DNA of 45,396 bases from Bacteroidales bacterium UBA1769 (GTDB lineage Bacteria > Bacteroidota > Bacteroidia > Bacteroidales > UBA932), in contig DCGV01000081.1 of assembly GCA_002314725.1 (NCBI GenBank), positions 1 to 45,396 of the forward strand, read 5' to 3'. Position numbers and translations under genes: made by a program. The notes under the pieces are model-generated. The model saw only the letters and a program-made list of their open reading frames with translations. It did no database searches and was not told where the DNA came from. Shown here in pieces: positions 5,973-14,920 of this stretch; the first letter of the stretch is position 1, and every line of letters starts with the position of its first letter.

Positions 5973-7223
5973 ATGAATACAATTGACACTTATGATTTCG
6001 CGGGCAAAAAAGCTATTGTTCGCGTCGACTTCAATGTTCCATTGAACGAAAACTTCGAAATTACTGATGACACTCGTATCAGAGCAGCTATCCCAACTTT
6101 GAAAAAAGTTCTTGAGAAAGGTGGTTCTCTAATCATCATGTCTCACCTTGGCCGTCCAAAGGGACCAGCTGAGAAATTCTCGTTGAAACATGTGATTGCA
6201 CGTATTGAGAAGTATCTTGGAGTTAAAGTTCAATTTGCAGAGGACTGCCAGAAAGCTGACGCGCAGGCTGCCGCTCTTAAACCAGGTGAAGTGCTTCTTC
6301 TTGAAAACCTTCGTTTCTACGCTGAAGAAGAGGGTAAACCAAGAGGCCTTGCTGAGGATGCTTCTGACGATGAGAAGAAAGCCGCAAAAGCTGCTGTTAA
6401 AGAGAGTCAGAAGGGTTTCGTTGCTAAACTTGCTTCATACGCTGACTGCTATATCAACGATGCATTCGGAACAGCTCACCGCGCACACGCATCAACCGCT
6501 CTTATCGCTAAATATTTCCCTAACGACAAGATGTTCGGTTATGTAATGGAAGGCGAAATCAAAGCTATCGATACAGTACTTAACAACCCTAAACGCCCTC
6601 TAACTGCTATCCTTGGTGGTGCAAAGGTATCATCAAAGATCGGTATCATCGAGAACCTTCTTGACAAGGTTGACAACTTGATCATCGGTGGTGGTATGGT
6701 TTATACTTTCATCAAAGCTATGGGTGGTAAAGTTGGTAATTCAATCTGCGAAGATGACCAAATCGATACAGCAAAAGCTATCATGGCAAAGGCTGAAGCT
6801 AAAGGTATTGACCTGATGCTAAGACGTAACGTAGTTGTAGCCGACAACTTCAGCAATGACGCAAATACTCAGGTTGTCAGCAACTTCGATATTCCTGATG
6901 GTTGGGAAGCCATGGATGCATCGTCTGAATCTATCGCAAAATGGTCAAAAGTAATTGACAACTCAAACACTATCCTTTGGAACGGTCCTCTAGGAGTATT
7001 TGAGATGCCTAACTTTGCTAAATCAACTAACGCAATGGCTGAACTTCTAGCTAAAGCTACTGAGCGTGGTGCTTACACACTTGTAGGTGGTGGTGACTCA
7101 GTTGCAGCTGTTACTCAGATGGGTTATGCTGACAAGGTTAGCTACGTTTCAACAGGTGGTGGTGCAATGCTTGAATATCTTGAAGGTATTGAACTTCCAG
7201 GTATCAAAGCTATCCGCGAATAA
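5973..7223 (+). CDS. pgk: phosphoglycerate kinase
   Basis: Pgk interconverts 1,3-bisphosphoglycerate + ADP with 3-phosphoglycerate + ATP in glycolysis. The 416 residues match the usual bacterial length. Signature stretches are VRVDFNVPLN near residue 16, MSHLGRPKG near 55, LLENLRFY near 108, AILGGAKVSSKIGI near 211 and the nucleotide-binding GGGDSVAAV near 373. The gene is monocistronic: its own promoter lies upstream and a strong terminator follows at 7255. Codon use is biased toward a few codons (for example GCT, GGT, AAC), consistent with high expression. Confidence 0.98.
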   Translation: MNTIDTYDFAGKKAIVRVDFNVPLNENFEITDDTRIRAAIPTLKKVLEKGGSLIIMSHLGRPKGPAEKFSLKHVIARIEKYLGVKVQFAEDCQKADAQAAALKPGEVLLLENLRFYAEEEGKPRGLAEDASDDEKKAAKAAVKESQKGFVAKLASYADCYINDAFGTAHRAHASTALIAKYFPNDKMFGYVMEGEIKAIDTVLNNPKRPLTAILGGAKVSSKIGIIENLLDKVDNLIIGGGMVYTFIKAMGGKVGNSICEDDQIDTAKAIMAKAEAKGIDLMLRRNVVVADNFSNDANTQVVSNFDIPDGWEAMDASSESIAKWSKVIDNSNTILWNGPLGVFEMPNFAKSTNAMAELLAKATERGAYTLVGGGDSVAAVTQMGYADKVSYVSTGGGAMLEYLEGIELPGIKAIRE

Positions 7224-7254
7224 TATGATTAGCCCACAAGTGGCTGAATAAAAG

Positions 7255-7288
7255 AAAGAGTTCGGTATTGCACCGGACTCTTTTTTTT
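7255..7288 (+). terminator. Rho-independent terminator of pgk
   Basis: The stem AAAGAGTTCGG / CCGGACTCTTT (one G-T pair) with a 7-nt loop TATTGCA is followed by an eight-T run. A smaller AGCC/GGCT hairpin sits just before it at 7230-7244. Confidence 0.9.
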
Positions 7289-7321
7289 GGAACAGCATCT
7301 ACCTTTTATGTCTCACATCAT

Positions 7322-7352
7322 TTGATTTCAAAATTTATTATTATTAAATTTG
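7322..7352 (+). promoter_or_regulatory. promoter of the DUF4492-cydAB operon
   Basis: TTG (7322-7324), a 20-nt spacer and TAAATTTG (7345-7352) match the Bacteroidota promoter, 25 nt upstream of the first ATG. I see no clear palindromic operator for an oxygen or redox regulator nearby. Confidence 0.7.
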
Positions 7353-7377
7353 TTTAAAGCATATCTCAACTAAACCC

Positions 7378-7584
7378 ATGAAACGGCTCGGATCATTATT
7401 TCACTTTTATATAGATGGATTCAGAAATATGACTTGGGGGAGACCTTTGTGGATTCTAATTATCTTGAAGCTGATAATTCTCTTTGCTGTTCTTCGTGTG
7501 TTTTTCTTCAAACCTGTACTTGGGGGAAAAACTGATGAACAGAAAAGTGAATATGTTGGAACAATGTTAACAAAAGATCATTAA
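7378..7584 (+). CDS. DUF4492 small membrane protein of the cytochrome bd operon
   Basis: This 68-residue protein starts MKRLGSLFHFYIDGFRNMTW and has one membrane helix (about residues 24-45, WILIILKLIILFAVLRVFFF) with a polar C-terminus. It matches the DUF4492 family, whose members regularly precede cydA in Bacteroidota. It is 14 nt ahead of cydA. A role as a small accessory subunit, comparable to CydX in proteobacteria, is plausible from position but not shown. Confidence 0.85.
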   Translation: MKRLGSLFHFYIDGFRNMTWGRPLWILIILKLIILFAVLRVFFFKPVLGGKTDEQKSEYVGTMLTKDH

Positions 7585-7598
7585 TAAATCATTTATAT

Positions 7599-9089
7599 AT
7601 GGATTCAGCATTAATATTATGGTCGAGAGCACAATTTGCTATGACCGCCGCATATCACTGGCTGTTTGTCCCTATGACTTTAGGTTTGGGATTAGTGATG
7701 GCCATTATGGAGTCTATCTATGTAAAGAAGGGTGGCGAATTTTGGAAAAAGACAGCCAAATTCTGGCAAAAGATATTTGGTATCAATTTCGCTGTCGGAG
7801 TTGCAACCGGTATCATTCTGGAATTTGAGTTCGGAACCAACTGGAGCAATTACTCATGGTTTGTAGGTGATATTTTTGGAGCCCCACTGGCAATTGAGGG
7901 TATTTTTGCATTTTTTATGGAATCAACCTTCATGGCTGTAATGTATTTTGGATGGAAGAAGGTAAGTAAAGGTTTCCATCTCGCCAGTACATGGCTTACG
8001 GCCTGCGGTGCAGCAATCTCTGCACTATGGATCCTGATTGCAAATGGATGGATGCAACACCCTACAGGCATGGCATTCAACCCTGATACAGTCAGAAATG
8101 AAATGGTTGACTTTTGGGCCGTTGTCGGGAATCCTGTTGCAATCAGCAAATTCTTCCATGCAGTTCTCAGTGGATGGGAAGTAGGCGGTGTCGTAGTAAT
8201 GGGTATTTGCTGCTGGTACTTGTTGAAAGGACGTGAACTTGAATTTGCAAGGAAGAGTCTATTAATCGGTTCAATTGTCGGCGTAGTCGGAACATTAGGT
8301 GTAATTCTAACAGGTGACACATCTGCCCAACATGTAGCAAAATACCAACCTATGAAATTGGCGGCAGTCGAAGGTCTTGAGAATGGCGGCAGCAGAGCTC
8401 CTTTCTCAATTGTCCCTGGAGTTGAAATCCCTGGTATGCTATCTATTCTCGCAACTCATGATATTGACGGAATAGTTCCGGGCATCAATGATATCATAAA
8501 CGGTTATGTCGATAATGAAGGGAATGTCATCCCTTCGTTGGAAGAGAAAATCACTCGTGGAAACATTGCCCTGAGTGCATTCCAACAATATCGAAGCAAC
8601 GTGGATTCAGATCCCGCAGCCGCAGCTGAAGCTAAATTGATCCTGGATGAGAACATGGATTATTTCGGCTATGGTTATATCGACTCTCCAGAAGAGGTGA
8701 TCCCGCCTGTCGACATGGTATTCTGGACATTCAGAATAATGATTGGATGTGGATGTCTATGTCTATTAGCCCTACTGCTTTCACTTTGGTTTGCATACAA
8801 GGACAAACTCTCCAATAAAAAGTGGTTGTACTGGTTCGGATTCATTTGCATACCTTTGATCTATATCGCAGGAGAATGTGGATGGATGACTGCCGAGATA
8901 GGAAGACAGCCTTGGACAATTCAGGATTTACTACCGCTCAAAGCAGCCGTATCAGGAATTGAAGCTGCATCTGTCAAGACTACCTTTATGGTATTTGTCA
9001 TTGTATTCTCACTATTCCTTGCAGTGGAACTTACAATTATGGTAAAAGCAATCAAGAAGGGTCCGAAGGTTGAGGAACAAAACAATTAA
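7599..9089 (+). CDS. cydA: cytochrome bd quinol oxidase subunit I
   Basis: CydA holds the three hemes and the quinol site of the bd oxidase, which reduces oxygen to water at low oxygen tension. The 496 residues show the N-terminal RAQFAMTAAYHW with His20 as a candidate axial heme ligand, the quinol-loop motif KYQPMKLAAVEG near residue 248, and GRQPW at 435-439. About nine membrane helices can be read. The loop after the KYQP motif contains an acidic insertion (VIPSLEEKITRG to PEEVIPP). Translation is coupled to cydB, 15 nt downstream. Such oxidases let Bacteroidales respire traces of oxygen. Confidence 0.97.
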   Translation: MDSALILWSRAQFAMTAAYHWLFVPMTLGLGLVMAIMESIYVKKGGEFWKKTAKFWQKIFGINFAVGVATGIILEFEFGTNWSNYSWFVGDIFGAPLAIEGIFAFFMESTFMAVMYFGWKKVSKGFHLASTWLTACGAAISALWILIANGWMQHPTGMAFNPDTVRNEMVDFWAVVGNPVAISKFFHAVLSGWEVGGVVVMGICCWYLLKGRELEFARKSLLIGSIVGVVGTLGVILTGDTSAQHVAKYQPMKLAAVEGLENGGSRAPFSIVPGVEIPGMLSILATHDIDGIVPGINDIINGYVDNEGNVIPSLEEKITRGNIALSAFQQYRSNVDSDPAAAAEAKLILDENMDYFGYGYIDSPEEVIPPVDMVFWTFRIMIGCGCLCLLALLLSLWFAYKDKLSNKKWLYWFGFICIPLIYIAGECGWMTAEIGRQPWTIQDLLPLKAAVSGIEAASVKTTFMVFVIVFSLFLAVELTIMVKAIKKGPKVEEQNN

Positions 9090-9104
9090 TTTGGAGGACT
9101 GATT

Positions 9105-10256
9105 ATGATAACTTACGAATTTCTACAAAATTATTGGTGGGTGCTAATCTCAATATTAGGTTCAGCCCTCGTCTTTCTTCTATTTGTAAATGGTGGAGGC
9201 GCCCAGATTTTCTGTTTAGGCAAAAACGAAGAGGAAAGAGCATTTATCATCAACTCCTGTGGACGTAAATGGGAGTTCACGTTTACCACATTAGTCGTAT
9301 TTGGAGGTGCATTTTTCGCATCATTTCCTCTCTTCTACAGTACCAGTTTCGGTGGAGCATACTGGGTTTGGATGCTGATTCTGTTGATGTTTGTCCTTCA
9401 AGCAGTATCGTATGAATTCCAGCATCGTATCGAGAATAAAAAATGGATCAATCTTTTCAGAATCTTTCTTGTAATCAATGGATGGCTTGCGCCATTCCTA
9501 ATCGGGGCTGCAGTGTCGACATTCTTCACAGGCTCTGACTTTCATGTCAACAAAGATGCTATGGGATCATTGAACCCAATTATCAGCACTTGGGGCAATG
9601 GATGGCATGGCCTTGAAGCACTTGCGAATTGGAGAAACTGGGCATTTGGATTAATGCTTGTCGGTCTTTCTCAAACTTGCAGTTTACTGTATATGATCAA
9701 CAATATCGATGATGCCTCGTTCAATGCAAAGACCAGAAAGAGATTGATTATTACAGGCCCTGTCTTTATCGTGTTATTTCTTATCACTGCAGCCAGTATC
9801 TTCCTAAGCAATGGTTATGCTGTCGATACAAACGGTGTCGTAACAATGGAGGCATTCAAATATCTACACAATCTGCTTCAGATGCCTGTCGCATTGATTA
9901 TGATCCTGGTGGGAGTTATCCTTGTATTGTGTGGAATCGGTACAGCAATCTTTTCAAACAAAGAGAAATGTTGGAAGAATTCTATTTGGCCATTTGGAAT
10001 AGGTACCGTATTAGTGGTTATGTCGCTTTTCTTCATTATTGGATTCAACGGAACATCATTCTATCCGTCAAGCTCAGACTTGCAAAGCTCGCTTACATTG
10101 GCCAACAGCTGTTCAAGCCCGTTTACATTGAAGACAATGGCGATTGTATCTCTATTGATCCCTTTCGTTCTTGCCTATATGATTATCGCTTGGAGAGCAA
10201 TCGACAAGAAATCCATCACACGGGAAGAACTTAATGAATCAGAGAATAAGTATTAA
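9105..10256 (+). CDS. cydB: cytochrome bd quinol oxidase subunit II
   Basis: CydB is the second structural subunit of the bd oxidase and stabilises the hemes of CydA. The 383-residue protein is very hydrophobic, starting MITYEFLQNYWWVLISILG, with eight or nine membrane segments. A strong ribosome site GGAGG lies 8 nt before the ATG. Its stop overlaps the last codon of the convergent miaA gene by 4 bp, so no dedicated terminator fits between them. Confidence 0.95.
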   Translation: MITYEFLQNYWWVLISILGSALVFLLFVNGGGAQIFCLGKNEEERAFIINSCGRKWEFTFTTLVVFGGAFFASFPLFYSTSFGGAYWVWMLILLMFVLQAVSYEFQHRIENKKWINLFRIFLVINGWLAPFLIGAAVSTFFTGSDFHVNKDAMGSLNPIISTWGNGWHGLEALANWRNWAFGLMLVGLSQTCSLLYMINNIDDASFNAKTRKRLIITGPVFIVLFLITAASIFLSNGYAVDTNGVVTMEAFKYLHNLLQMPVALIMILVGVILVLCGIGTAIFSNKEKCWKNSIWPFGIGTVLVVMSLFFIIGFNGTSFYPSSSDLQSSLTLANSCSSPFTLKTMAIVSLLIPFVLAYMIIAWRAIDKKSITREELNESENKY

Positions 10257-11125
10257 TGGGCGGATATCCACTCGATCTCAATACCTTTTCTCTCCATCCC
10301 TCGGAACCACGTCATCTGACGCTTTGCGAATTGATGGATTGCAGTCTGTAAGCCAATGAACATTTGATCATAGGACAACTGTCCAGTGAGATATAGAGTC
10401 ACAAATTTATATTCCAATCCATAGTAGATCAGATTATCTGCTGGAATTCCACTTTCCAACAGTGATTTGACCTCATCTACCATACCCTCGTCAAGACGGG
10501 CTTTCAATCTTTTGTCAATCCTCTCGTTTCTAACCTCTCTGGAAACATCCAAACCTATGAATTTTGTCTTTTTGGGAAGATATGAGGTGCGGTTGACAGG
10601 GTGCTCATCTTCATATATTGCTATCTCAATTGCCCGTATCAGACGTTTTTTGGTATCGTAGTCGGTTTTATTATGTGGCTTGCGAAGCATCTCATACTTT
10701 GCAATAAGATCCGGCATCTCCATTTGCTCCAATTCAGAGCGCAGCTGAGGATTATCAGGTACTTCCGGTAAAGAGTACCCACAAGTGGCTGCTTCGATAT
10801 AGAGACCGGAACCCCCACAGAGAATCGGCCGCTTACCCCGCATAACTATATCGTGATAAGCCTTCTCGAAATCTCTCTGATACTCAAAAATATTATACTT
10901 CGTACCAGCAGGAACTATGTCAATTAAATGATATGGAATTGTAACTCCACCTACGGTGTAGTCGGCGAGGTCTTTCCCCGTTCCAATATCCATCCCTCTA
11001 TAGACCTGACGTGAATCTGCCGAAAGTATCTCTCCATCAAGCTCTTTGGCAAGTGAGACAGCATACCGTGTCTTACCGCTGGCAGTTGGTCCAATGACGG
11101 CTATCAGATCGTATTCTTCGTACAT
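10253..11125 (-). CDS. miaA: tRNA dimethylallyltransferase
   Basis: MiaA adds a dimethylallyl group to N6 of A37 in tRNAs reading UNN codons. The 290-residue protein has the P-loop GPTASGKT at residues 12-19, the substrate motif SADSRQVYRGMDIGTGK near 35, and GGSGLYIEA near 104. It starts at 11125, divergent from smpB. Bacteroidota often have two miaA copies; only this one is in view. Confidence 0.95.
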   Translation of the reverse strand: MYEEYDLIAVIGPTASGKTRYAVSLAKELDGEILSADSRQVYRGMDIGTGKDLADYTVGGVTIPYHLIDIVPAGTKYNIFEYQRDFEKAYHDIVMRGKRPILCGGSGLYIEAATCGYSLPEVPDNPQLRSELEQMEMPDLIAKYEMLRKPHNKTDYDTKKRLIRAIEIAIYEDEHPVNRTSYLPKKTKFIGLDVSREVRNERIDKRLKARLDEGMVDEVKSLLESGIPADNLIYYGLEYKFVTLYLTGQLSYDQMFIGLQTAIHQFAKRQMTWFRGMERKGIEIEWISAH

Positions 11126-11154
11126 ATAAAAATTTATATTTCAACAAATTTATA

Positions 11155-11162
11155 TAATTTTG
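11155..11162 (+). promoter_or_regulatory. -7 box of the smpB promoter
   Basis: TAATTTTG lies 49 nt before the smpB ATG in the 86-bp gap divergent from miaA. The -33 TTG is not clear. Confidence 0.5.
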
Positions 11163-11211
11163 CACTCCGCAGGAATAAAAGGGCCTCTTTTTTGCGGACT
11201 TAGCTTTTAGA

Positions 11212-11658
11212 ATGAAAAAGAAATCATCAATAGAGATCAAGAACAAACGTGCCAGTTTTGAGTTTATTTTTATAGACACATACACTGCAGGCATCGTTCT
11301 TTCCGGGACAGAGATCAAGTCTATCCGTGCCGGCAAGGCCTCTATTGTAGATTCATATTGCTACTTCGTCAACCATGAACTATACGTCAAGAACATGAAC
11401 GTAAGTGAATATTGGTGGGGATCACTATTCAGCAGACAAGACCCTAAACGCGAACGTAAACTCCTTCTGAATCGTAAGGAACTCAACAAACTTGAACGTG
11501 CCACTAAAGAAAAGGGTATGACAATCGTCGCAACAAAACTCTATATAGCAGAGAATGGATATGCGAAATTAAATATCGCCCTTGCCAAAGGAAAGAAAGA
11601 GTTTGACAAGCGAGAATCCATCAAAGAAAAGGATCTCAGAAGAGAGATGGGAAACTAA
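11212..11658 (+). CDS. smpB: SsrA-binding protein
   Basis: SmpB binds tmRNA and delivers it to stalled ribosomes for trans-translation. The 148-residue basic protein has the family's IKNKRASFEFIF start, GTEIKSIRAGKAS near residue 33 and the RERKLLLNRKEL segment near 80. The tail is Lys/Arg-rich (GKKEFDKRESIKEKDLRRE), which in the family probes the empty mRNA channel. The tmRNA gene is not in this window. Confidence 0.96.
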   Translation: MKKKSSIEIKNKRASFEFIFIDTYTAGIVLSGTEIKSIRAGKASIVDSYCYFVNHELYVKNMNVSEYWWGSLFSRQDPKRERKLLLNRKELNKLERATKEKGMTIVATKLYIAENGYAKLNIALAKGKKEFDKRESIKEKDLRREMGN

Positions 11659-11688
11659 ATAGGGTAGACTTAACAGCCTACCCTATTT
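11657..11688. terminator. bidirectional terminator between smpB and frr
   Basis: A perfect 11-bp stem AAATAGGGTAG / CTACCCTATTT with a 10-nt loop begins inside the smpB stop codon. A/T-rich runs on both sides suit termination of both convergent units. Confidence 0.85.
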
Positions 11689-11707
11689 CTTATATCTCTA
11701 GAGATGA

Positions 11708-12271
11708 CTAAACTGTCATTATCTCTTTCTCTTTAGCTGCAAGAACCTCATCGATTTTCTTTGTATAATTGTCTGTATCTTTTTGTACAGCAGCTTCTGA
11801 ATCCTTCTCAACATCTTCAGGAAGGCCCTCTTTTACAAGTTTCTTTAGAGCGTCAATGCAATCACGACGTGCATTGCGTACACTTACCTTCGCATTTTCA
11901 CCGGCAGTCTTTGCCTTTTTAACCAACTCTTTACGTCGATCTTCAGTCAATGCAGGGATATTGATACGAATGACTTCGCCGTTATTCTGTGGAGTAAAAC
12001 CAAGGTTTGCATCCAAGATAGCCTTCTCGATAGGAGCAATCATATTGCGTTCCCATGGCTGAATAAAAATAGTTTTGGCATCCGGGGATGTAATACTTGA
12101 AACCTGAGGTACTGGTGTAGGATTACCATAATAATTCACCATAACAGTATTGAAAACTGCAGGATTGGCCTTACCAGCACGGTAAGTCTTTAGATCTTCC
12201 TCCAAAAAGTTCACAGCTGCCGACATTTTTGTCTTTGCTGCCTGGATAATTTCTTTAGATTTCTCTATCAT
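11708..12271 (-). CDS. frr: ribosome recycling factor
   Basis: RRF, with EF-G, splits the post-termination ribosome. The 187 residues are the normal length and show the family stretches LKTYRAGKANPAVFN near residue 27, TIFIQPWERN near 67, and NIPALTEDRRKELVKKAK near 104. It follows pyrH by 12 nt, the common pyrH-frr pairing. Confidence 0.97.
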   Translation of the reverse strand: MIEKSKEIIQAAKTKMSAAVNFLEEDLKTYRAGKANPAVFNTVMVNYYGNPTPVPQVSSITSPDAKTIFIQPWERNMIAPIEKAILDANLGFTPQNNGEVIRINIPALTEDRRKELVKKAKTAGENAKVSVRNARRDCIDALKKLVKEGLPEDVEKDSEAAVQKDTDNYTKKIDEVLAAKEKEIMTV

Positions 12272-12283
12272 ATCTTTAAATTT

Positions 12284-12994
12284 TTATTTATTCGAAACTA
12301 TTGTGCCTACAGGTTCTCCAGAGACTATCTTGGCAAGCTCACCTCTTTTGTTCATATTGAAAACAACGATAGGCATATCATTCTCCTTACACATGGTAAA
12401 AGCGGTCTGATCCATTACATGAAGATCATCTGCAATTGCCTTTGCGAAACTTAATTCCTTATACTTCTTGGCAGATGGATTCTTCATAGGGTCACTATCA
12501 TAAACACCATCAACTTTTGTACCCTTCAAAAGTGCATCAGCCTTTATCTCACAAGCTCTCAAAGCGGCAGCAGAATCGGTAGTACAGTACGGATTGCCAG
12601 TACCACCTGCAATTATTGCCACACCACCACGATTCAGGTAATCAACCACCTCGTCCCTCATATAATATTTGGCCATAGGCATCATTGGAGTTGCTGTATA
12701 TACCTCGGCATCCACACCAGCCTCTTTAATAAAGACTGACAAGCCTATGCTATTGATAACCGTAGCCAGCATACCCATTTGATCGCCACGTACCCTGTCA
12801 AATCCCTTCTCTGTACCGGCAATACCCCTGAAGATGTTACCGCCGCCTATTACGATAGCGACTTGCACACCATTTTTCGCAATTTCTGAAATTTCTTTAG
12901 CAAAAACCGTCATCGTCGACTCATTAAGGCCGACACCCTTCTCGCCACCAAGCGCTTCTCCACTAAGTTTCAGTAATATCCTTTTATAGCTCAT
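12284..12994 (-). CDS. pyrH: UMP kinase
   Basis: PyrH phosphorylates UMP to UDP. The 236-residue amino-acid-kinase fold shows KLSGEALGG near residue 8, IGGGNIFRG near 49, the GTGNPYCTTDSAAALRA segment near 131 and a terminal VGTIVSN. A TATTTTTG box at 13039-13046 on the minus strand is a possible promoter with a leader of about 40 nt. Operon with frr. Confidence 0.97.
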   Translation of the reverse strand: MSYKRILLKLSGEALGGEKGVGLNESTMTVFAKEISEIAKNGVQVAIVIGGGNIFRGIAGTEKGFDRVRGDQMGMLATVINSIGLSVFIKEAGVDAEVYTATPMMPMAKYYMRDEVVDYLNRGGVAIIAGGTGNPYCTTDSAAALRACEIKADALLKGTKVDGVYDSDPMKNPSAKKYKELSFAKAIADDLHVMDQTAFTMCKENDMPIVVFNMNKRGELAKIVSGEPVGTIVSNK

Positions 12995-13078
12995 CTTTTA
13001 ACTATTTTTACAGGTTATAATACCACCTTTACATTAAACAAAAATAATTAAATATTATGATTTTACCAACATTAGAGT

Positions 13079-13086
13079 TATCTTTG
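13079..13086 (+). promoter_or_regulatory. -7 box of the fumarate reductase cytochrome b gene
   Basis: TATCTTTG lies 37 nt before the ATG at 13124. A TTG at the normal spacing is missing (ATG is present instead). Confidence 0.5.
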
Positions 13087-13123
13087 CAAGATAAAATGAG
13101 TAAAAACAAATAAAAAATAAACT

Positions 13124-13795
13124 ATGGCAAACATTTTTACCTCTTCAATCGGAAAGAAGCTGATAATGAGTATTACCGGCTTGTTCCTGATTCTATTTTT
13201 AACCTTGCATATGTGCTTGAACCTTACTTATGTATTCGATCCAGGTACAAAAGTATTCCAAGGAGTATGTGATTTCATGTCATTAGGTATCATATCAATT
13301 ATGGTTCCAGTCCTTGCAGCAGGTTTCATCCTACACATCATTTACGCATTTTATCTAACACTGACTAACCTTAAATCTGCCGGTGGACTTAACAGATATG
13401 CAGTTGCCAACAAGACAAAAACTGACTCTTGGGCATCTAAGAATATGATCTATCTCGGCATCATCGTTATCGTAGGTATCGCACTTCACCTGTCTGATTT
13501 CTGGTCAAAAATGCAACTTGCAGAGTGGCAAGGCAATGAGGCAGGTAACCCATACGAATTGATGCACAACACATTCAGCAGCGTTTGGATTACTGTTCTA
13601 TACCTTGTATGGTTCGTAGGCCTTTGGCTACACCTTACTCACGGTTTCTGGAGTGCAATCCAGACTATCGGATGGAACAACAAGATTTGGTTGAAACGTT
13701 GGAAAGTTATCTCATACATCGTTGCAACTATCCTTTGCGGCGGTTTCGCTATTATCGCAATTGTAGCTTGCTGCAAGGCTAACGGAATTCTATAG
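13124..13795 (+). CDS. succinate dehydrogenase/fumarate reductase cytochrome b subunit, orphan
   Basis: This is the 223-residue di-heme membrane anchor of the Bacteroidota (class B) fumarate reductase/succinate dehydrogenase. It has five membrane helices and conserved histidines in FLTLHMCLNL, FILHIIYAF, GIALHLSDFW, and LWLHLTHGFW that should ligate hemes and frame the menaquinone site. In Bacteroides the gene is normally followed by the flavoprotein and iron-sulfur genes. Here it is followed at once by convergent hemW, which overlaps its stop by 6 bp, so the catalytic subunit genes must lie elsewhere or be missing. The protein itself looks complete. Confidence 0.9.
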   Translation: MANIFTSSIGKKLIMSITGLFLILFLTLHMCLNLTYVFDPGTKVFQGVCDFMSLGIISIMVPVLAAGFILHIIYAFYLTLTNLKSAGGLNRYAVANKTKTDSWASKNMIYLGIIVIVGIALHLSDFWSKMQLAEWQGNEAGNPYELMHNTFSSVWITVLYLVWFVGLWLHLTHGFWSAIQTIGWNNKIWLKRWKVISYIVATILCGGFAIIAIVACCKANGIL

Positions 13796-14920
13796 GAAGA
13801 GTTCAGACATTATACTGTCTGAGATAAAGAGTTTATCTTTAGGAATAGATAGATAATTATCAACAAAAGATATATTGCCGGCTTTAAGTTCACTACTTAT
13901 AGCCGGTTTTATTTTGGCTAATCGTGATTGATCAAGTTCAACCGTGTTAACCCCTTTACAGCGACGAAGTCCAAGCATAATCTGCTCATTGAAGATATCA
14001 TCCTCATTTAGTAGTTCACTTTGGCGACTGGCAGTTGGATCTGAACTCCATAGATCTATATCCGCCACATTCCAGAAGCGTTGATTCTTACCGTCAAAAG
14101 AGTGTGCTGCAGGGCCCAATCCAAGATATGGAGCCCTAGCCCAATAGTTACTGTTATGTTTTGATTCAAATCCTGGTTTTGCAAAGTTGGAAATCTCATA
14201 TTGGCAATAACCTGCCTCAAAGAGACGATTCTGAAGAGTTGAGTACTGACCGGCACACTGTTCTTCTGTTGGCTCGATATAGCCTCCCTGCAAGTGTAAC
14301 TTTCCTAAAGCGCTCTCTGGCTCGATGCTCATTTGATAGCATGAGACATGTTCAGGACCAAGGTCAATTATCTTGGATATATTATCATCCCAACTTCTAT
14401 CATCAAGTAAGTGGTATCCGAAAATAAGATCAAGTGAAACATTGGAGAAACCAGCATCTCTAATGGCTTGATATGCAGAAACTGCCTGCTTTGCGGAGTG
14501 CCTGCGATTCATCCATTTCAGGTGTTCGTCGTTAAATGACTGTACCCCCATGGAAATACGATTGACCCCTATCTCAAGATATTCTGAAAGTTTGTCTTCT
14601 GATGAAGATTTACCGCATCTCGATACGATATCATCTGGATTCACCTCGATGGTAAACTCTTTAAAACTATTGACTCCAAATGCTGTTTTAATCTCCTGAA
14701 CAATCTCCCGGAACACAGAAACAGGTAAAAGAGAAGGAGTCCCACCTCCGAAATATAGTGTTTCGGGAGGGACTCCTTTAAAATATTCTTTTTGCAGAGC
14801 TACCTCTCTAATGAGAGCGTCTTTGTAACTTTCATAACCTTTTGGTCTGATTTCAGAGAAGAAATCACAATAGATGCAAAAGGAGTTGCAGAAAGGTACG
14901 TGGACGTAGATGCCTGCCAT
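13790..14920 (-). CDS. hemW: heme chaperone HemW, radical SAM family
   Basis: HemW binds heme and is thought to deliver it to membrane enzymes; it was earlier annotated as an oxygen-independent coproporphyrinogen oxidase. The 376 residues carry the radical SAM cluster motif CNSFCIYC with Cys11, Cys15 and Cys18, then LYFGGGTPSLL near 56. The HemW-type KHNSNYW motif near 254 separates it from true HemN. Its ATG overlaps the stop of the coiled-coil gene upstream (TAATG), so the two are coupled. At its 3' end it overlaps a heme-containing membrane subunit gene. Confidence 0.9.
   Translation of the reverse strand: MAGIYVHVPFCNSFCIYCDFFSEIRPKGYESYKDALIREVALQKEYFKGVPPETLYFGGGTPSLLPVSVFREIVQEIKTAFGVNSFKEFTIEVNPDDIVSRCGKSSSEDKLSEYLEIGVNRISMGVQSFNDEHLKWMNRRHSAKQAVSAYQAIRDAGFSNVSLDLIFGYHLLDDRSWDDNISKIIDLGPEHVSCYQMSIEPESALGKLHLQGGYIEPTEEQCAGQYSTLQNRLFEAGYCQYEISNFAKPGFESKHNSNYWARAPYLGLGPAAHSFDGKNQRFWNVADIDLWSSDPTASRQSELLNEDDIFNEQIMLGLRRCKGVNTVELDQSRLAKIKPAISSELKAGNISFVDNYLSIPKDKLFISDSIMSELFL

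Noticed and set aside
7850..8320. 156-residue open frame opposite cydA
   Set aside because: It is antisense to a fully conserved gene, with Ser/Pro/Thr-rich composition typical of a reverse-frame shadow.
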